Positions 1 through 7,252 of a stretch of DNA of 18,623 bases are shown here, piece after piece; positions within the stretch are counted from its first letter, which is position 1; each line of letters opens with the position of its first letter. Position numbers and translations under genes: made by a program. Below the pieces are notes generated by a model. That model was not told where the DNA came from and did not search any database. It saw only the letters and a list, made by a program, of their open reading frames with translations. This stretch comes from Atopostipes sp964624875 (GTDB lineage: Bacteria > Bacillota > Bacilli > Lactobacillales > Carnobacteriaceae_A): contig CAZUZA010000028.1 of assembly GCA_964624875.1 (NCBI GenBank), positions 1-18,623 of the forward strand. The letters are read 5' to 3'.

Positions 1-952
1 TTTGTTCACGTTCATCGTGTCCTCCACCCATACCAGCTCCACGTTGACGACCTACTGCATCTATCTCATCAATAAAGATGATTGATGGTGAGTTCTTCTT
101 CGCGTTTTCAAATAAATCACGTACACGGCTTGCACCGACCCCGACGAACATTTCCACGAACTCAGAACCTGAGATGCTAAAGAAAGGAACGCCCGCTTCA
201 CCGGCAACTGCTTTTGCTAATAATGTTTTACCTGTTCCTGGAGGTCCTTCTAATAGAACACCAGCAGGGATACGTGCACCTAGTTGGTTAAATCGACGAG
301 GATCTTTTAGGAACTCTACGATTTCAACTAATTCTTGTTTCTCTTCATCGGCACCAGCAACATCTGCAAAACGAACTTTACTTGTTTCAGCATCTGCTTC
401 TTTTGCCTGTGACTTACCAAAGTTCATGACTCCACGGCCACCACCAGATCCACCGCCACCTTGTCCGGCTTGTCTCATCATATAGAAGAGAAAACCACCT
501 AAAACAATGACTGGTAAAAATGTAAAGAGTAAACTAGCCCAAATACTGGCAGTCGGCTCTTCAATTGGTAACATTTCGATTTCATTGGCTTTTGTTAAAT
601 CATAGATATCTGTAACCACTGAATCGTTCGTCAAAACGTAAGCTGTAAAACTACGTGTTGGCGAATTATCTAATTGGCCAAAGAACGGGAGTGAATTCCC
701 CTCTTGATCCGTTCCTGTTTCGATTTCTTGCCCTTCACGGAAAGTTCCGTTTATTTCATAGATTCCACCTACAGGTTGTATGGAATACTTTTCCACTCGG
801 TCTTCTTCTAAATACTCAACGAACTCAGTAGTACTAATGTTATCCGTACTGGCTGGTGCGCTATTGCTAGCAAATATTTGAGCAAGTCCAATGATCGCTA
901 CAAATACAACTATATAGAAGAGACTACTATTTAAAAAATTCTTTCTCTTCAT
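1..952 (-). CDS. ftsH: ATP-dependent zinc metalloprotease FtsH, N-terminal part (cut by window edge)
   Basis: This is a membrane-anchored AAA+ protease that degrades misassembled membrane proteins and some short-lived regulators. The 317 codons present read from the ATG at 952 with no stop before the window edge. Membrane segment 1 spans about residues 9-27, an extracytoplasmic domain about 28-135, and membrane segment 2 about 136-158. A Gly-rich linker follows (163-174). The AAA domain then shows Walker A GPPGTGKT (236-243) and Walker B IIFIDEID (291-298). The second region of homology and the zinc site HEXXH lie outside the window; family members are usually about 650-700 residues. The ribosome binding site GGAGG sits 5 bases before the ATG. 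The gene lies downstream of tilS-hpt, as in B. subtilis, but has its own upstream promoter-like sequence. The identification is secure. Confidence 0.97.
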   Translation of the reverse strand, partial: MKRKNFLNSSLFYIVVFVAIIGLAQIFASNSAPASTDNISTTEFVEYLEEDRVEKYSIQPVGGIYEINGTFREGQEIETGTDQEGNSLPFFGQLDNSPTRSFTAYVLTNDSVVTDIYDLTKANEIEMLPIEEPTASIWASLLFTFLPVIVLGGFLFYMMRQAGQGGGGSGGGRGVMNFGKSQAKEADAETSKVRFADVAGADEEKQELVEIVEFLKDPRRFNQLGARIPAGVLLEGPPGTGKTLLAKAVAGEAGVPFFSISGSEFVEMFVGVGASRVRDLFENAKKNSPSIIFIDEIDAVGRQRGAGMGGGHDEREQ

Positions 953-1010
953 TTCATCCTCCGTAACTAATTACAATTAAGTATATATTATGTTATTTTT
1001 TTCAGAAATA

Positions 1011-1040
1011 TTCGATTAAAAAACAATTAGATTAATCGAA
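1011..1040 (-). repeat. Inverted repeat in the ftsH leader
   Basis: The 9-base arms TTCGATTAA (1011-1019) and TTAATCGAA (1032-1040) are perfectly complementary with a 12-base spacer. The repeat lies between the proposed ftsH promoter and its ribosome binding site, so it would be a hairpin in the 5' leader or a protein site downstream of the start point. No U-tract follows it in the minus direction, so it is not a typical terminator. It does not match the CIRCE or CtsR consensus. Its function is unknown. Confidence 0.5.
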
Positions 1041-1056
1041 CGCCTTTTAATATAGT

Positions 1057-1084
1057 ATCATAACATACGCGTGAACTCTATGAA
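1057..1084 (-). promoter_or_regulatory. Candidate ftsH promoter
   Basis: On the minus strand, TTCATA (1079-1084) and TATGAT (1057-1062) are separated by 16 bases, and the predicted start point falls about 100 bases before the ftsH ATG. An alternative pair, TTCACG and TATATT with a 15-base spacer, overlaps it. The elements are only moderately close to the sigma-A consensus. Confidence 0.4.
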
Positions 1085-1127
1085 TATTATTTGACTTTTT
1101 TGGTAAAAAAGCCTGATTCATATGCGT

Positions 1128-1670
1128 TTAGATATAAACCTCTTCTTTTAAAACACCTACATAAGGTAAATTACGGTAATTTTCACGATAGTCTAAACCG
1201 TAGCCTACAACGAACTCATCTGGAACATCGAAACATTTCCAGTCGACGTTTAAGTCAATAAGACGACCAGAAGGCTTATCTAAAAGCGTTACAATTTTTA
1301 CAGATGCCGCATTTCTACGGATTAACATGTCTTGTAAATATTTTAATGTACGACCTGTATCAATAATGTCTTCAACGACTAATACGTGACGTCCTTCTAT
1401 TGAAGAATCTAAATCTTTAACAATTTTTACTTCACCAGATGAGGTCATTGCTGTTCCATAACTAGAAACGTCCATCATGTCATACTCTAAATAAATTGGC
1501 ATTGCTTTTAATAAGTCAGCCATAAAAGGTAATGCGCCTTTTAAGATTCCAACTACTAATGGATTTTTATCTTTGTATTCTTCAGACAACGTTGCACCAA
1601 GCTCTGTAATCTTCTCTTTGATTTCTTCTTCAGATATTAATACATGTTTAATTGTTTCGTCCATTTGCAT
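1128..1670 (-). CDS. hpt: Hypoxanthine-guanine phosphoribosyltransferase
   Basis: This cytoplasmic purine-salvage enzyme joins hypoxanthine or guanine to PRPP to make IMP or GMP. At 180 residues it has the normal family length. The PRPP-binding loop VVEDIIDTGRTL is at 98-109, with the acidic pair E100/D101 and the catalytic Asp expected at D104. The purine-binding region LLDKPSGR is at 129-136, and DEFVVGYGLDY at 151-161 is a typical C-terminal motif. The first ATG is preferred because AGAGGGG lies 8 bases upstream; the Met at codon 3 would be 14 bases away. It follows tilS by 41 bases and is probably co-transcribed with it. The tilS-hpt-ftsH order is conserved in Firmicutes. Confidence 0.97.
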   Translation of the reverse strand: MQMDETIKHVLISEEEIKEKITELGATLSEEYKDKNPLVVGILKGALPFMADLLKAMPIYLEYDMMDVSSYGTAMTSSGEVKIVKDLDSSIEGRHVLVVEDIIDTGRTLKYLQDMLIRRNAASVKIVTLLDKPSGRLIDLNVDWKCFDVPDEFVVGYGLDYRENYRNLPYVGVLKEEVYI

Positions 1671-1711
1671 TGTATTTTCCCCTCTTGAAAGTTTTTATGG
1701 TTATTTCATGG

Positions 1712-3097
1712 TTATTTTTTGTTTATTTTATACTTTATAATATAGGTTAGTTTATCAGTTTCTAAGCGACTTAACAAATACATTTTACGATAGCCAATCA
1801 ACCAAATTATTTTACCAGTCGCATCTTCAACAACCCACGTCTGATCTCGTTCTTCTAAAGGTACTTTAGCATCAATAAAGATGTCCTTCAGCTTTTTCGA
1901 ACCCGTCAGTCCTTCATAGGTCATACGATCACCTGGTTGACGATGTCGTATTGTTAACGGCAGCTCAATCGCTCCTGAATGAAAGACGAGAAAATCATTC
2001 GCTTCCTCTGGCTCTTCTTTTGAATCGGTCCATTCTTCAATCTTCAAAGTTTCTTCAGGCGATAGTTCAACCTCTTCAATTAAGGTCTCTAAAACGAACT
2101 TTGTTTGTTGTTGTATTGATTCATTCTTTGTTTTTGCCGTAAAAACAATTTGGTCATAGGCCTTCTTCGCAACAATATCACCTGTTAAGTCCAACTGTGA
2201 ATTACCCTCAGCTTCTTTCAGCCATCCCATAATGATGTCAATATAGGATGTTTTATACATGTGTTCTTTACCATCGTATATATTTTGGAGAAGCTCCTTA
2301 AGAACTGCTCGTTTCAGTGGCTGTGAGAGAGAGGTGTAATCATTCAGTGTAAATTCAAATGTATTCGCATAGCTACGCACCAAATCAGTATAAGCCCGCT
2401 CAATCGGTTCCTTTGCAATAAAAAGCAAGTCACTTAAATCCGATGAGAATTGTTCAACATGCTCATTCAACTGATTATTTTCATTTAATAACAATGGAAT
2501 AATTTGATTGCGAAAGCGATTGCGAGTATAGAATAACTCTTTATTCGTTTCATCTTCTACGTATTGAAAGTGATGTCGGTGGGCATAGTCGTATAAGGCC
2601 TTTTTCGGGAATGGGAGTAACGGTCGAATCAAAACCCCTTGGTGAAATGGTTGCTCAGCTTCGATTCCTGTCAGTTGTTCTAGCGTACTTCCACGTGTCA
2701 GCTTCATGAGAATCGTCTCGACTTGATCATCCTGGTGATGGGCCGTCATTAAAACGTCTGCATTTGTCTCATCCATTACTTGCTTGAAAAACGAATAGCG
2801 TATTTTTCTTGCGGCTTCTTCAATACCTGTTTGTGGGTGTACTTCTTTATCCCAGTAGTAATAATAGGCTGGCACTTGGTGCTTCTCAGCGAGTGTTCTT
2901 ATAAAGGCTTCTTCGCTATAGGCCTCTGGCCGCAAACTGTGGTTCACATGTGCAATTGAAAGATTTGCATGATTAAATGTTCGCATCAAATGAAATAATG
3001 CAATCGAATCGACCCCGCCTGACACAGCAAGTACGACGTTCATTTCACTAGTGAATGTTTTTAACTTCAAAAGCTCTTTGACAAATTCCTCATACAT
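1712..3097 (-). CDS. tilS: tRNA(Ile)-lysidine synthetase
   Basis: TilS attaches lysine to C34 of the CAU-anticodon tRNA(Ile), switching it from reading AUG to AUA. The ATP-binding PP-loop SGGVDS is at residues 26-31. It is followed by HVNHSLRPEA (51-60), a typical N-type ATPase segment, and by TAHHQDDQVET further on. RNRFRNQIIP and a C-terminal domain with IRHRQPGDRM complete the usual TilS architecture. At 461 residues the length is normal. A good ribosome binding site, AAAGGTGG, precedes the ATG. A terminator hairpin ends only about 23 bases before the start codon, so expression must rely on read-through or on a promoter inside the hairpin region or the end of yabR. The gene should be essential. 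Confidence 0.96.
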   Translation of the reverse strand: MYEEFVKELLKLKTFTSEMNVVLAVSGGVDSIALFHLMRTFNHANLSIAHVNHSLRPEAYSEEAFIRTLAEKHQVPAYYYYWDKEVHPQTGIEEAARKIRYSFFKQVMDETNADVLMTAHHQDDQVETILMKLTRGSTLEQLTGIEAEQPFHQGVLIRPLLPFPKKALYDYAHRHHFQYVEDETNKELFYTRNRFRNQIIPLLLNENNQLNEHVEQFSSDLSDLLFIAKEPIERAYTDLVRSYANTFEFTLNDYTSLSQPLKRAVLKELLQNIYDGKEHMYKTSYIDIIMGWLKEAEGNSQLDLTGDIVAKKAYDQIVFTAKTKNESIQQQTKFVLETLIEEVELSPEETLKIEEWTDSKEEPEEANDFLVFHSGAIELPLTIRHRQPGDRMTYEGLTGSKKLKDIFIDAKVPLEERDQTWVVEDATGKIIWLIGYRKMYLLSRLETDKLTYIIKYKINKK

Positions 3098-3120
3098 GAT
3101 TTGGCACCACCTTTAATAAC

Positions 3121-3149
3121 TAAAAAAGAAGGCAGGGAGCTCCTGCCTT
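3121..3149 (-). terminator. Intrinsic terminator after yabR
   Basis: An 8-bp perfect stem AAGGCAGG/CCTGCCTT (3129-3136 with 3142-3149) has a 5-base loop. In the minus direction it is followed by CTTTTTTA (3128 down to 3121). This is a clear rho-independent terminator about 30 bases after the yabR stop. It lies directly in front of the tilS ribosome binding site. Confidence 0.85.
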
Positions 3150-3180
3150 ATTCATTTATATTCATTTAGTTTAAAATTGT

Positions 3181-3639
3181 TTAGCTACGACGTCCACCAC
3201 GGCCGCCACGCTTGTTTTCAGTATTTTTACGTAATGATGATAGACGTGTTTCGCTATCTTTTAAGAAATCATCCATTAACGAATCAAAGTTTCTGCTATC
3301 ATTTCTACGGTTATTGTTGTAGTTATTTGATTGATAGTTTGTAGTTTGAGTAGGACGAGGTTTTGCTGGTTCAGCTTTTCTCGCTTCTTTTTTCGCTTCA
3401 GCTTCCTTCTCTTTGTCTCGCATAGACAATGCGATTTTGCCGTCGTTTCCAATTGTTAATACTTCAACTGTAACAACTTGGCCTACACTTAGCTCATCGT
3501 TGATGTCTTCTACGAACTTGTCAGATACTTCACTGATGTGAACAAGTCCTGTTTTATTATTCCCTAAATCGATAAACGCACCAAACTTTGCTAAACCTGT
3601 AATCTTACCTTCTACCTTATTGCCAACTTCTAATGACAT
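3181..3639 (-). CDS. yabR: S1-domain RNA-binding protein, YabR type
   Basis: A single S1 RNA-binding domain occupies about residues 3-74, with GLAKFGAFIDL and GLVHISEVSD as its core strands. It is followed by a Lys/Glu/Ala-rich linker, an Asn/Tyr/Arg-rich low-complexity stretch (about 99-117) and an Arg/Gly tail ending RGGRGGRRS. Related single-S1 proteins in Firmicutes are described as ribosome- or RNA-associated general stress-like factors, and the exact role is not settled. The 152-residue length is ordinary for the family. GGAGGAG precedes the ATG. It has its own promoter and terminator, so it appears to be a monocistronic unit between divIC and tilS. The disordered RG-rich tail would add nonspecific RNA affinity, which is an inference. 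Confidence 0.9.
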   Translation of the reverse strand: MSLEVGNKVEGKITGLAKFGAFIDLGNNKTGLVHISEVSDKFVEDINDELSVGQVVTVEVLTIGNDGKIALSMRDKEKEAEAKKEARKAEPAKPRPTQTTNYQSNNYNNNRRNDSRNFDSLMDDFLKDSETRLSSLRKNTENKRGGRGGRRS

Positions 3640-3671
3640 TAAATTATTTCTCCTCCATTTAATTTGAAACT

Positions 3672-3680
3672 ATTATAACA
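3672..3680 (-). promoter_or_regulatory. yabR promoter (extended -10)
   Basis: On the minus strand TGTTATAAT gives a perfect -10 hexamer (3672-3677) with the TGn extension (3678-3680). No good -35 is seen at 16-18 bases. The palindrome CATGTGAACATG (3679-3690, 5-bp arms around 2 bases) overlaps the spacer and could be a small operator, but it may be chance. The start point would be about 25 bases before the ATG. Confidence 0.65.
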
Positions 3681-3817
3681 TGTTCACATGGAATATGCTG
3701 TAAAAATTAAGAATTTTTTATAATTTTTATGACGACAAACTAAATACGCGTTGCTTAAGTCTATTTTTAAACAACACGTCATTTAATTATACCGATCATT
3801 CATATCTATTAGACATT

Positions 3818-4246
3818 TTATCGCGATTCATTCTCTTCTTCATTATTATTTGTTTCTTCATTTGATTCAGACGAGTTTTCTTCTTCGGGAAGGTTTATCA
3901 AAATTTCATTTGGTTTTGATAAGTTTAACTCCTGACGAGCCAACTTAGCAATATATTCTTCATCTTCAAGTAAGGCAACTTTATATTCAAGTTGTTCTTT
4001 TTCAGCCTCTAATGTTTCAAGGTTACTTGCAGCTTCTACATATAATTGATTATACTCTTCCGTTTTTTGCATATTTTCGATCAACGGCAACCCAGTCATT
4101 CCAATTAAAACAAGACCTGTTACAAGAATAATTCCTGTACGTACTCGCACAAATTTCTTTCTTTTGTGTTGACGAATATTTTCAAGTGTTTTATTAATTG
4201 AATAATTGTTTAAATGGGTGATGTTCTTCGTATTTTCCGTCTTCAA
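3818..4246 (-). CDS. divIC: Cell-division protein DivIC / FtsB-like septum initiator
   Basis: This is a small bitopic membrane protein that forms the DivIB-DivIC-FtsL subcomplex of the divisome. A basic cytoplasmic N-terminus (RQHKRKKFVRVR) precedes one membrane segment (about 38-56), an extracytoplasmic coiled coil (about 64-94) and the family motif EEYIAKLARQELNLSKPNE. The last 22 residues form an extreme Asn/Glu/Ser tail (121-142) that is not part of the conserved domain. No ATG is available before the membrane segment. The TTG at 4246 is preferred because AAAAGGGG lies 9 bases upstream. An in-frame TTG at 4255 directly abuts that site and is unlikely. The gene follows rqcP after 92 bases but has its own promoter. 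Confidence 0.9.
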   Translation of the reverse strand: MKTENTKNITHLNNYSINKTLENIRQHKRKKFVRVRTGIILVTGLVLIGMTGLPLIENMQKTEEYNQLYVEAASNLETLEAEKEQLEYKVALLEDEEYIAKLARQELNLSKPNEILINLPEEENSSESNEETNNNEEENESR

Positions 4247-4280
4247 AACACTCAACCCCTTTTAAATATAATATATTCTC

Positions 4281-4309
4281 ATTATAGCAATGATTCGGGA
4301 AATTGAAAA
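4281..4309 (-). promoter_or_regulatory. divIC promoter
   Basis: On the minus strand TTTTCA (4304-4309) and a perfect TATAAT (4281-4286) are 17 bases apart. A TGC extension sits directly before the -10. It lies in the gap between rqcP and divIC, so divIC and possibly following genes can be expressed apart from the pth-mfd operon. Confidence 0.7.
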
Positions 4310-4338
4310 CCGTTTCCTTTAAATATATGAAACCTTTT

Positions 4339-4599
4339 TTATGCTTCAGCAAATTTTTCTTCGATTACAGTAAACATACCTTCTGCTTCTGCTTTTTTCG
4401 TCGTATCTCTTAAGTCTTCAATACGAACAACTAGCGTCTTATTTCCAAAAACAATCTCTAATTCGTCACCAACTGCTACTTTTGTCGACGATTTTGCTGG
4501 ACGCCCATTCACAAGGACTCGATCTTGATCGGCGATTTCCTTTGCAATGGTTCTTCTTTTAATAATTCGAGAAACTTTTAAAAATTTATCTAAACGCAT
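4339..4599 (-). CDS. rqcP: RqcP (YabO), S4-domain ribosome quality-control factor
   Basis: This 86-residue Hsp15-like protein has an S4 RNA-binding domain (about residues 1-60) with MRLDKFLKVSRIIKRR at the start and VNGRPAKSSTKV in the loop. In B. subtilis the homologue YabO/RqcP binds the stalled 50S subunit with P-site tRNA and works with RqcH to add C-terminal alanine tails to stuck nascent chains. This role is known from the family and was assigned here by sequence and by position next to yabN. The ribosome binding site AAGGAG lies 7 bases before the ATG and inside the end of yabN. A single base separates the two genes, which implies one transcript. Confidence 0.92.
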   Translation of the reverse strand: MRLDKFLKVSRIIKRRTIAKEIADQDRVLVNGRPAKSSTKVAVGDELEIVFGNKTLVVRIEDLRDTTKKAEAEGMFTVIEEKFAEA

Positions 4600-4600
4600 A

Positions 4601-5656
4601 TTATCGCTCCTTATTTTTTCTTTCTTCTGCTTTTATCTGCTGCCACAATGCATCCACTTCTTCTGGTGTTTCCGCTTTGACGCCATCAAACACATGTGGG
4701 TGTCGTCTTCTCAACTTTTGATTAATACCCGCCAATACTTCTTCGAATGAAAAGAGATGCTCTTGTTCGCCAATATTCGTATGATACAGCACCTGCATCA
4801 ATAAATCACCAAGTTCCTCCACCACATTATCGATGTCATCTTTGGCATAAGCTTCTTTCAACTCATCTAATTCTTCTTGGAAATGATGCAATAAAATTTC
4901 CCCTGATTGTGCTTTTGCCCAAACGTCACCCTGCTCCCCAAATATGTCATCAATATAAGATTGCATCGTTTGGATGGAGTAAATCGCTTCATCACGGGTT
5001 AATGGTGGAATATAAACCGAGCGTAAATTATGAACGCCTTCGAAATAGTCCATTTCATATAAAGGCAACCACGTCACAACTTCTTCGGCACTACCGGCCG
5101 CATCGATGATTGCTATCTTGTGTTCTGCTGGATAAATTTCCATTAAAGCCAATTTGACGTCGCCAGCAATTAAGGAATGGAAAACTTGCATAACAATCAG
5201 GTGTTGTCCGGGATAAATTTTATCGGCATTGATTTCAAAGGAATCCACTAGTTGGAAGCCTTCCACTGGGTCCACTTTTACAGATGAAAATAAATCATCA
5301 ATAAAACTCTTCCCACCGATTATTTTCGTAGGGACATCCGCTTCAAACAGCAATTGCACTGTGCGTTCAGCGACAGCTGGGTGACCCGGAACGCCATAAT
5401 ACACATCTTGTGTTTTCGCTAAGGCGACTAATTCATCTACAATCGCTGGATACACTTGTTTAAAGTCTTCATCAAACTTTTCATACACGTGATCAAAAGC
5501 CTGGATATCAAGTCCTTCACTCGCTAGTTCTTGCGCTGCTGGATGATCCATCGTACGCAAATATATTTTATCTTGCTGTGTAATCGTGTCATACACTTGC
5601 TTAGGCATTTCACCCAAATGACCTGGACCTAGTCCAAAAATATAAATTGTATGCAT
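4601..5656 (-). CDS. yabN: YabN-type fusion: tetrapyrrole methylase-like domain plus one MazG domain
   Basis: The N-terminal domain (about 1-215) is of the SAM-dependent tetrapyrrole methylase type, with FGLGPGHLGEMP (7-18) and VPGHPAVAE (89-97). The C-terminal MazG domain (about 240-345) would be a nucleoside triphosphate pyrophosphohydrolase, with the metal-ligand segments EELDE (261-265) and EELGDLL (280-286) present. B. subtilis YabN, from memory, has about 490 residues and two MazG repeats; this 351-residue protein has only one. The usual GCPWD motif before the first acidic segment is replaced by GDVWAK (243-248). The ATG at 5656 is chosen over the preceding TTG because AGTAGGG is 5 bases from it. 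The substrate is not determinable here. It lies 7 bases after the flippase gene. Confidence 0.9.
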   Translation of the reverse strand: MHTIYIFGLGPGHLGEMPKQVYDTITQQDKIYLRTMDHPAAQELASEGLDIQAFDHVYEKFDEDFKQVYPAIVDELVALAKTQDVYYGVPGHPAVAERTVQLLFEADVPTKIIGGKSFIDDLFSSVKVDPVEGFQLVDSFEINADKIYPGQHLIVMQVFHSLIAGDVKLALMEIYPAEHKIAIIDAAGSAEEVVTWLPLYEMDYFEGVHNLRSVYIPPLTRDEAIYSIQTMQSYIDDIFGEQGDVWAKAQSGEILLHHFQEELDELKEAYAKDDIDNVVEELGDLLMQVLYHTNIGEQEHLFSFEEVLAGINQKLRRRHPHVFDGVKAETPEEVDALWQQIKAEERKNKER

Positions 5657-5663
5657 CAAAACC

Positions 5664-7247
5664 CTACTTTCTCTTTCGTTGTTTCAATCGGCTCGGAATC
5701 GGTAATTGTTCAAGTTCGTCTTGGTGAAATATATTTAACCAGATGGCACCTGCGCCAAAGACGAGCAGGCCTACGAAGACCCCGAGTAATGTCAGCATAA
5801 GGTTAGCCGTTCTTCCGGATAAATCGAATAGATTGGTTGCGAGTTGGGCTGTTCCCCACACGCTGAAATACATAGCGAACAATAAAGCCGCTGTTTTGAA
5901 TAGGAAGTGGTGCCGGAAGGTTGCACGCCAGACTTCTTTTTCAATCATTTGCATCATGAGCCCACAAATGATGAGTAAGGAGAATACAGTGACTAAGCTC
6001 GCGCCAGATATGCCTAAGGTGCGCACGGCCAGCTTATTCATCGTTGCTTTGAAGACTAAGCCTATTAGTAAAGCGAGTATACTGTTATCTTTGCCTTGTT
6101 TACTTTGTAAAATAGTGTGCATGCTGTAAATAAATGAAGCGAGCAAGACACTAATAACAAATATTTGTAAGGTGCTTGTCCCTGCATGATCTGTAAAAAG
6201 GGTATAGTTCATCGCTGGCATGACAGCCATTAAGCCAACTGTTGCAGCACCTGCTAGTAATAAGGTCATTCTTAATAAAGACGAGGCATTTTTAACCCAC
6301 TCTATTTTCTTATTTTCTAATGCCCACTTTCGTAAAATTGGTAAAGAGGACGTGGCAAAACCTAAACCGACCACTAAACCTAATTGCACAAAAGGTTGCC
6401 CTCGATCATAAACCCCTTTTAAATTCATCGCTAGGCTTGGCGCATATCGCACTTCACTCAAAGCATTAAAAACAGTAAAGGAATCAATAAATTGAAAGAG
6501 GACCATGAGACTACTGGTGGCGATGAGCAACACCCCTTCAGAAAAAAGGCGTCGTCCCATCTTTAGCGACCATCGTGGTTTTAAGACTTTTAGAAATTGG
6601 TGACCTTTTTGTCGCTTCCATAAATAGTAAAGCAAGACGACACTACTAGCGATTGCGGATAGCCAGGAAGATGTATAAGCATTCTGACCCATTTCATAAA
6701 CGGACCAGGAGCTGCTAGTAAAGTAGATGGCTACACCGAGTAAAACAAGCACCCGCACCAATTGTTCGATGACTTGCGAAATACTTGTCGGCACCATATT
6801 GGCGTCTCCTTGAAAGTACCCTCTCGTTAATGCAAGGAAGGGTAAAAATAAAAAGAAATAGGAGACCGACTGTATGACCGGTACCAATTGAACGTCCCCC
6901 ATAAGCTGTGCCATCGTCGTGGCTCCAAACTGTAAGAGCGCAAACATGCCGAGGCCGATTGTCCATAACCATGTGTTGAGTTCTTGCATGCTCGTCTGCA
7001 ACATCGTTTCATCTTCTGCTTCGGAAACAACTTTGGAGATAAAGGCCGGTAGCCCGGTCAACGTTAACCCGACAGCTAAACCGTAAATCGGATAAATTTG
7101 TTGGTAGACGTAAAAGCCGGCATCCCCAGTTAAGTTTTGAAACGGAACTTTATAGACAGCACTTAGTAACTTAGCGATAAAAGAACTCGCCGTTAAAATA
7201 AGGCCACCTTTGATGATATGATTTAAATGTTTGTTTTTATTTTCCAT
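5664..7247 (-). CDS. yabM: Polytopic lipid/polysaccharide flippase, YabM/SpoVB family (MOP superfamily)
   Basis: This 527-residue, very hydrophobic protein has roughly 12-14 membrane segments. The N-terminus GGLILTASSFIAKLLSAVYK and the loop QNLTGDAGFYVYQQIYPIYG are hallmarks of the polysaccharide-transport flippases related to MurJ and SpoVB. Such proteins move undecaprenyl-linked sugar precursors across the membrane. The substrate cannot be read from sequence, and a MurJ-like role in lipid II flipping is possible but unproven. The C-terminus is short and basic (RLKQRKRK). Its position between mfd and yabN matches B. subtilis yabM. It starts 5 bases after the mfd stop, with GAGGG inside the mfd end as ribosome binding site, so the two are co-transcribed. 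Confidence 0.9.
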   Translation of the reverse strand: MENKNKHLNHIIKGGLILTASSFIAKLLSAVYKVPFQNLTGDAGFYVYQQIYPIYGLAVGLTLTGLPAFISKVVSEAEDETMLQTSMQELNTWLWTIGLGMFALLQFGATTMAQLMGDVQLVPVIQSVSYFFLFLPFLALTRGYFQGDANMVPTSISQVIEQLVRVLVLLGVAIYFTSSSWSVYEMGQNAYTSSWLSAIASSVVLLYYLWKRQKGHQFLKVLKPRWSLKMGRRLFSEGVLLIATSSLMVLFQFIDSFTVFNALSEVRYAPSLAMNLKGVYDRGQPFVQLGLVVGLGFATSSLPILRKWALENKKIEWVKNASSLLRMTLLLAGAATVGLMAVMPAMNYTLFTDHAGTSTLQIFVISVLLASFIYSMHTILQSKQGKDNSILALLIGLVFKATMNKLAVRTLGISGASLVTVFSLLIICGLMMQMIEKEVWRATFRHHFLFKTAALLFAMYFSVWGTAQLATNLFDLSGRTANLMLTLLGVFVGLLVFGAGAIWLNIFHQDELEQLPIPSRLKQRKRK

Positions 7248-7252
7248 TTAAA

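Noticed and set aside
78..485. Plus-strand open frame of 135 codons
   Set aside because: It lies antisense to the AAA region of ftsH and has the low-complexity composition of a shadow frame. ftsH itself is clear on the other strand.
1088..1100. Possible CtsR half-site (AGTCAAA) upstream of ftsH
   Set aside because: Only one heptad is present, and the direct repeat needed for CtsR binding is absent.
1095..1111. Hairpin CTTTTTT-GGT-AAAAAAG after hpt
   Set aside because: The stem is almost all A-T and no separate U-tract follows, so it is too weak to call a terminator.
1697..1717. Tandem ATGGTTATTT copies between tilS and hpt
   Set aside because: Two 10-base A/T-rich copies 11 bases apart are too short and too simple to claim a function.
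3711..3727. A/T-only inverted repeat between divIC and yabR
   Set aside because: A stem of only A-T pairs in an A/T-rich gap is expected by chance and is not a convincing divIC terminator.
5743..6129. Plus-strand open frame inside the flippase gene
   Set aside because: Antisense shadow of a polytopic membrane protein, with no ribosome binding site or recognisable motif.
6715..7030. Minus-strand frames overlapping the flippase in another frame
   Set aside because: They are out-of-frame readings of the intact yabM coding sequence, and no frameshift is needed to explain that gene.
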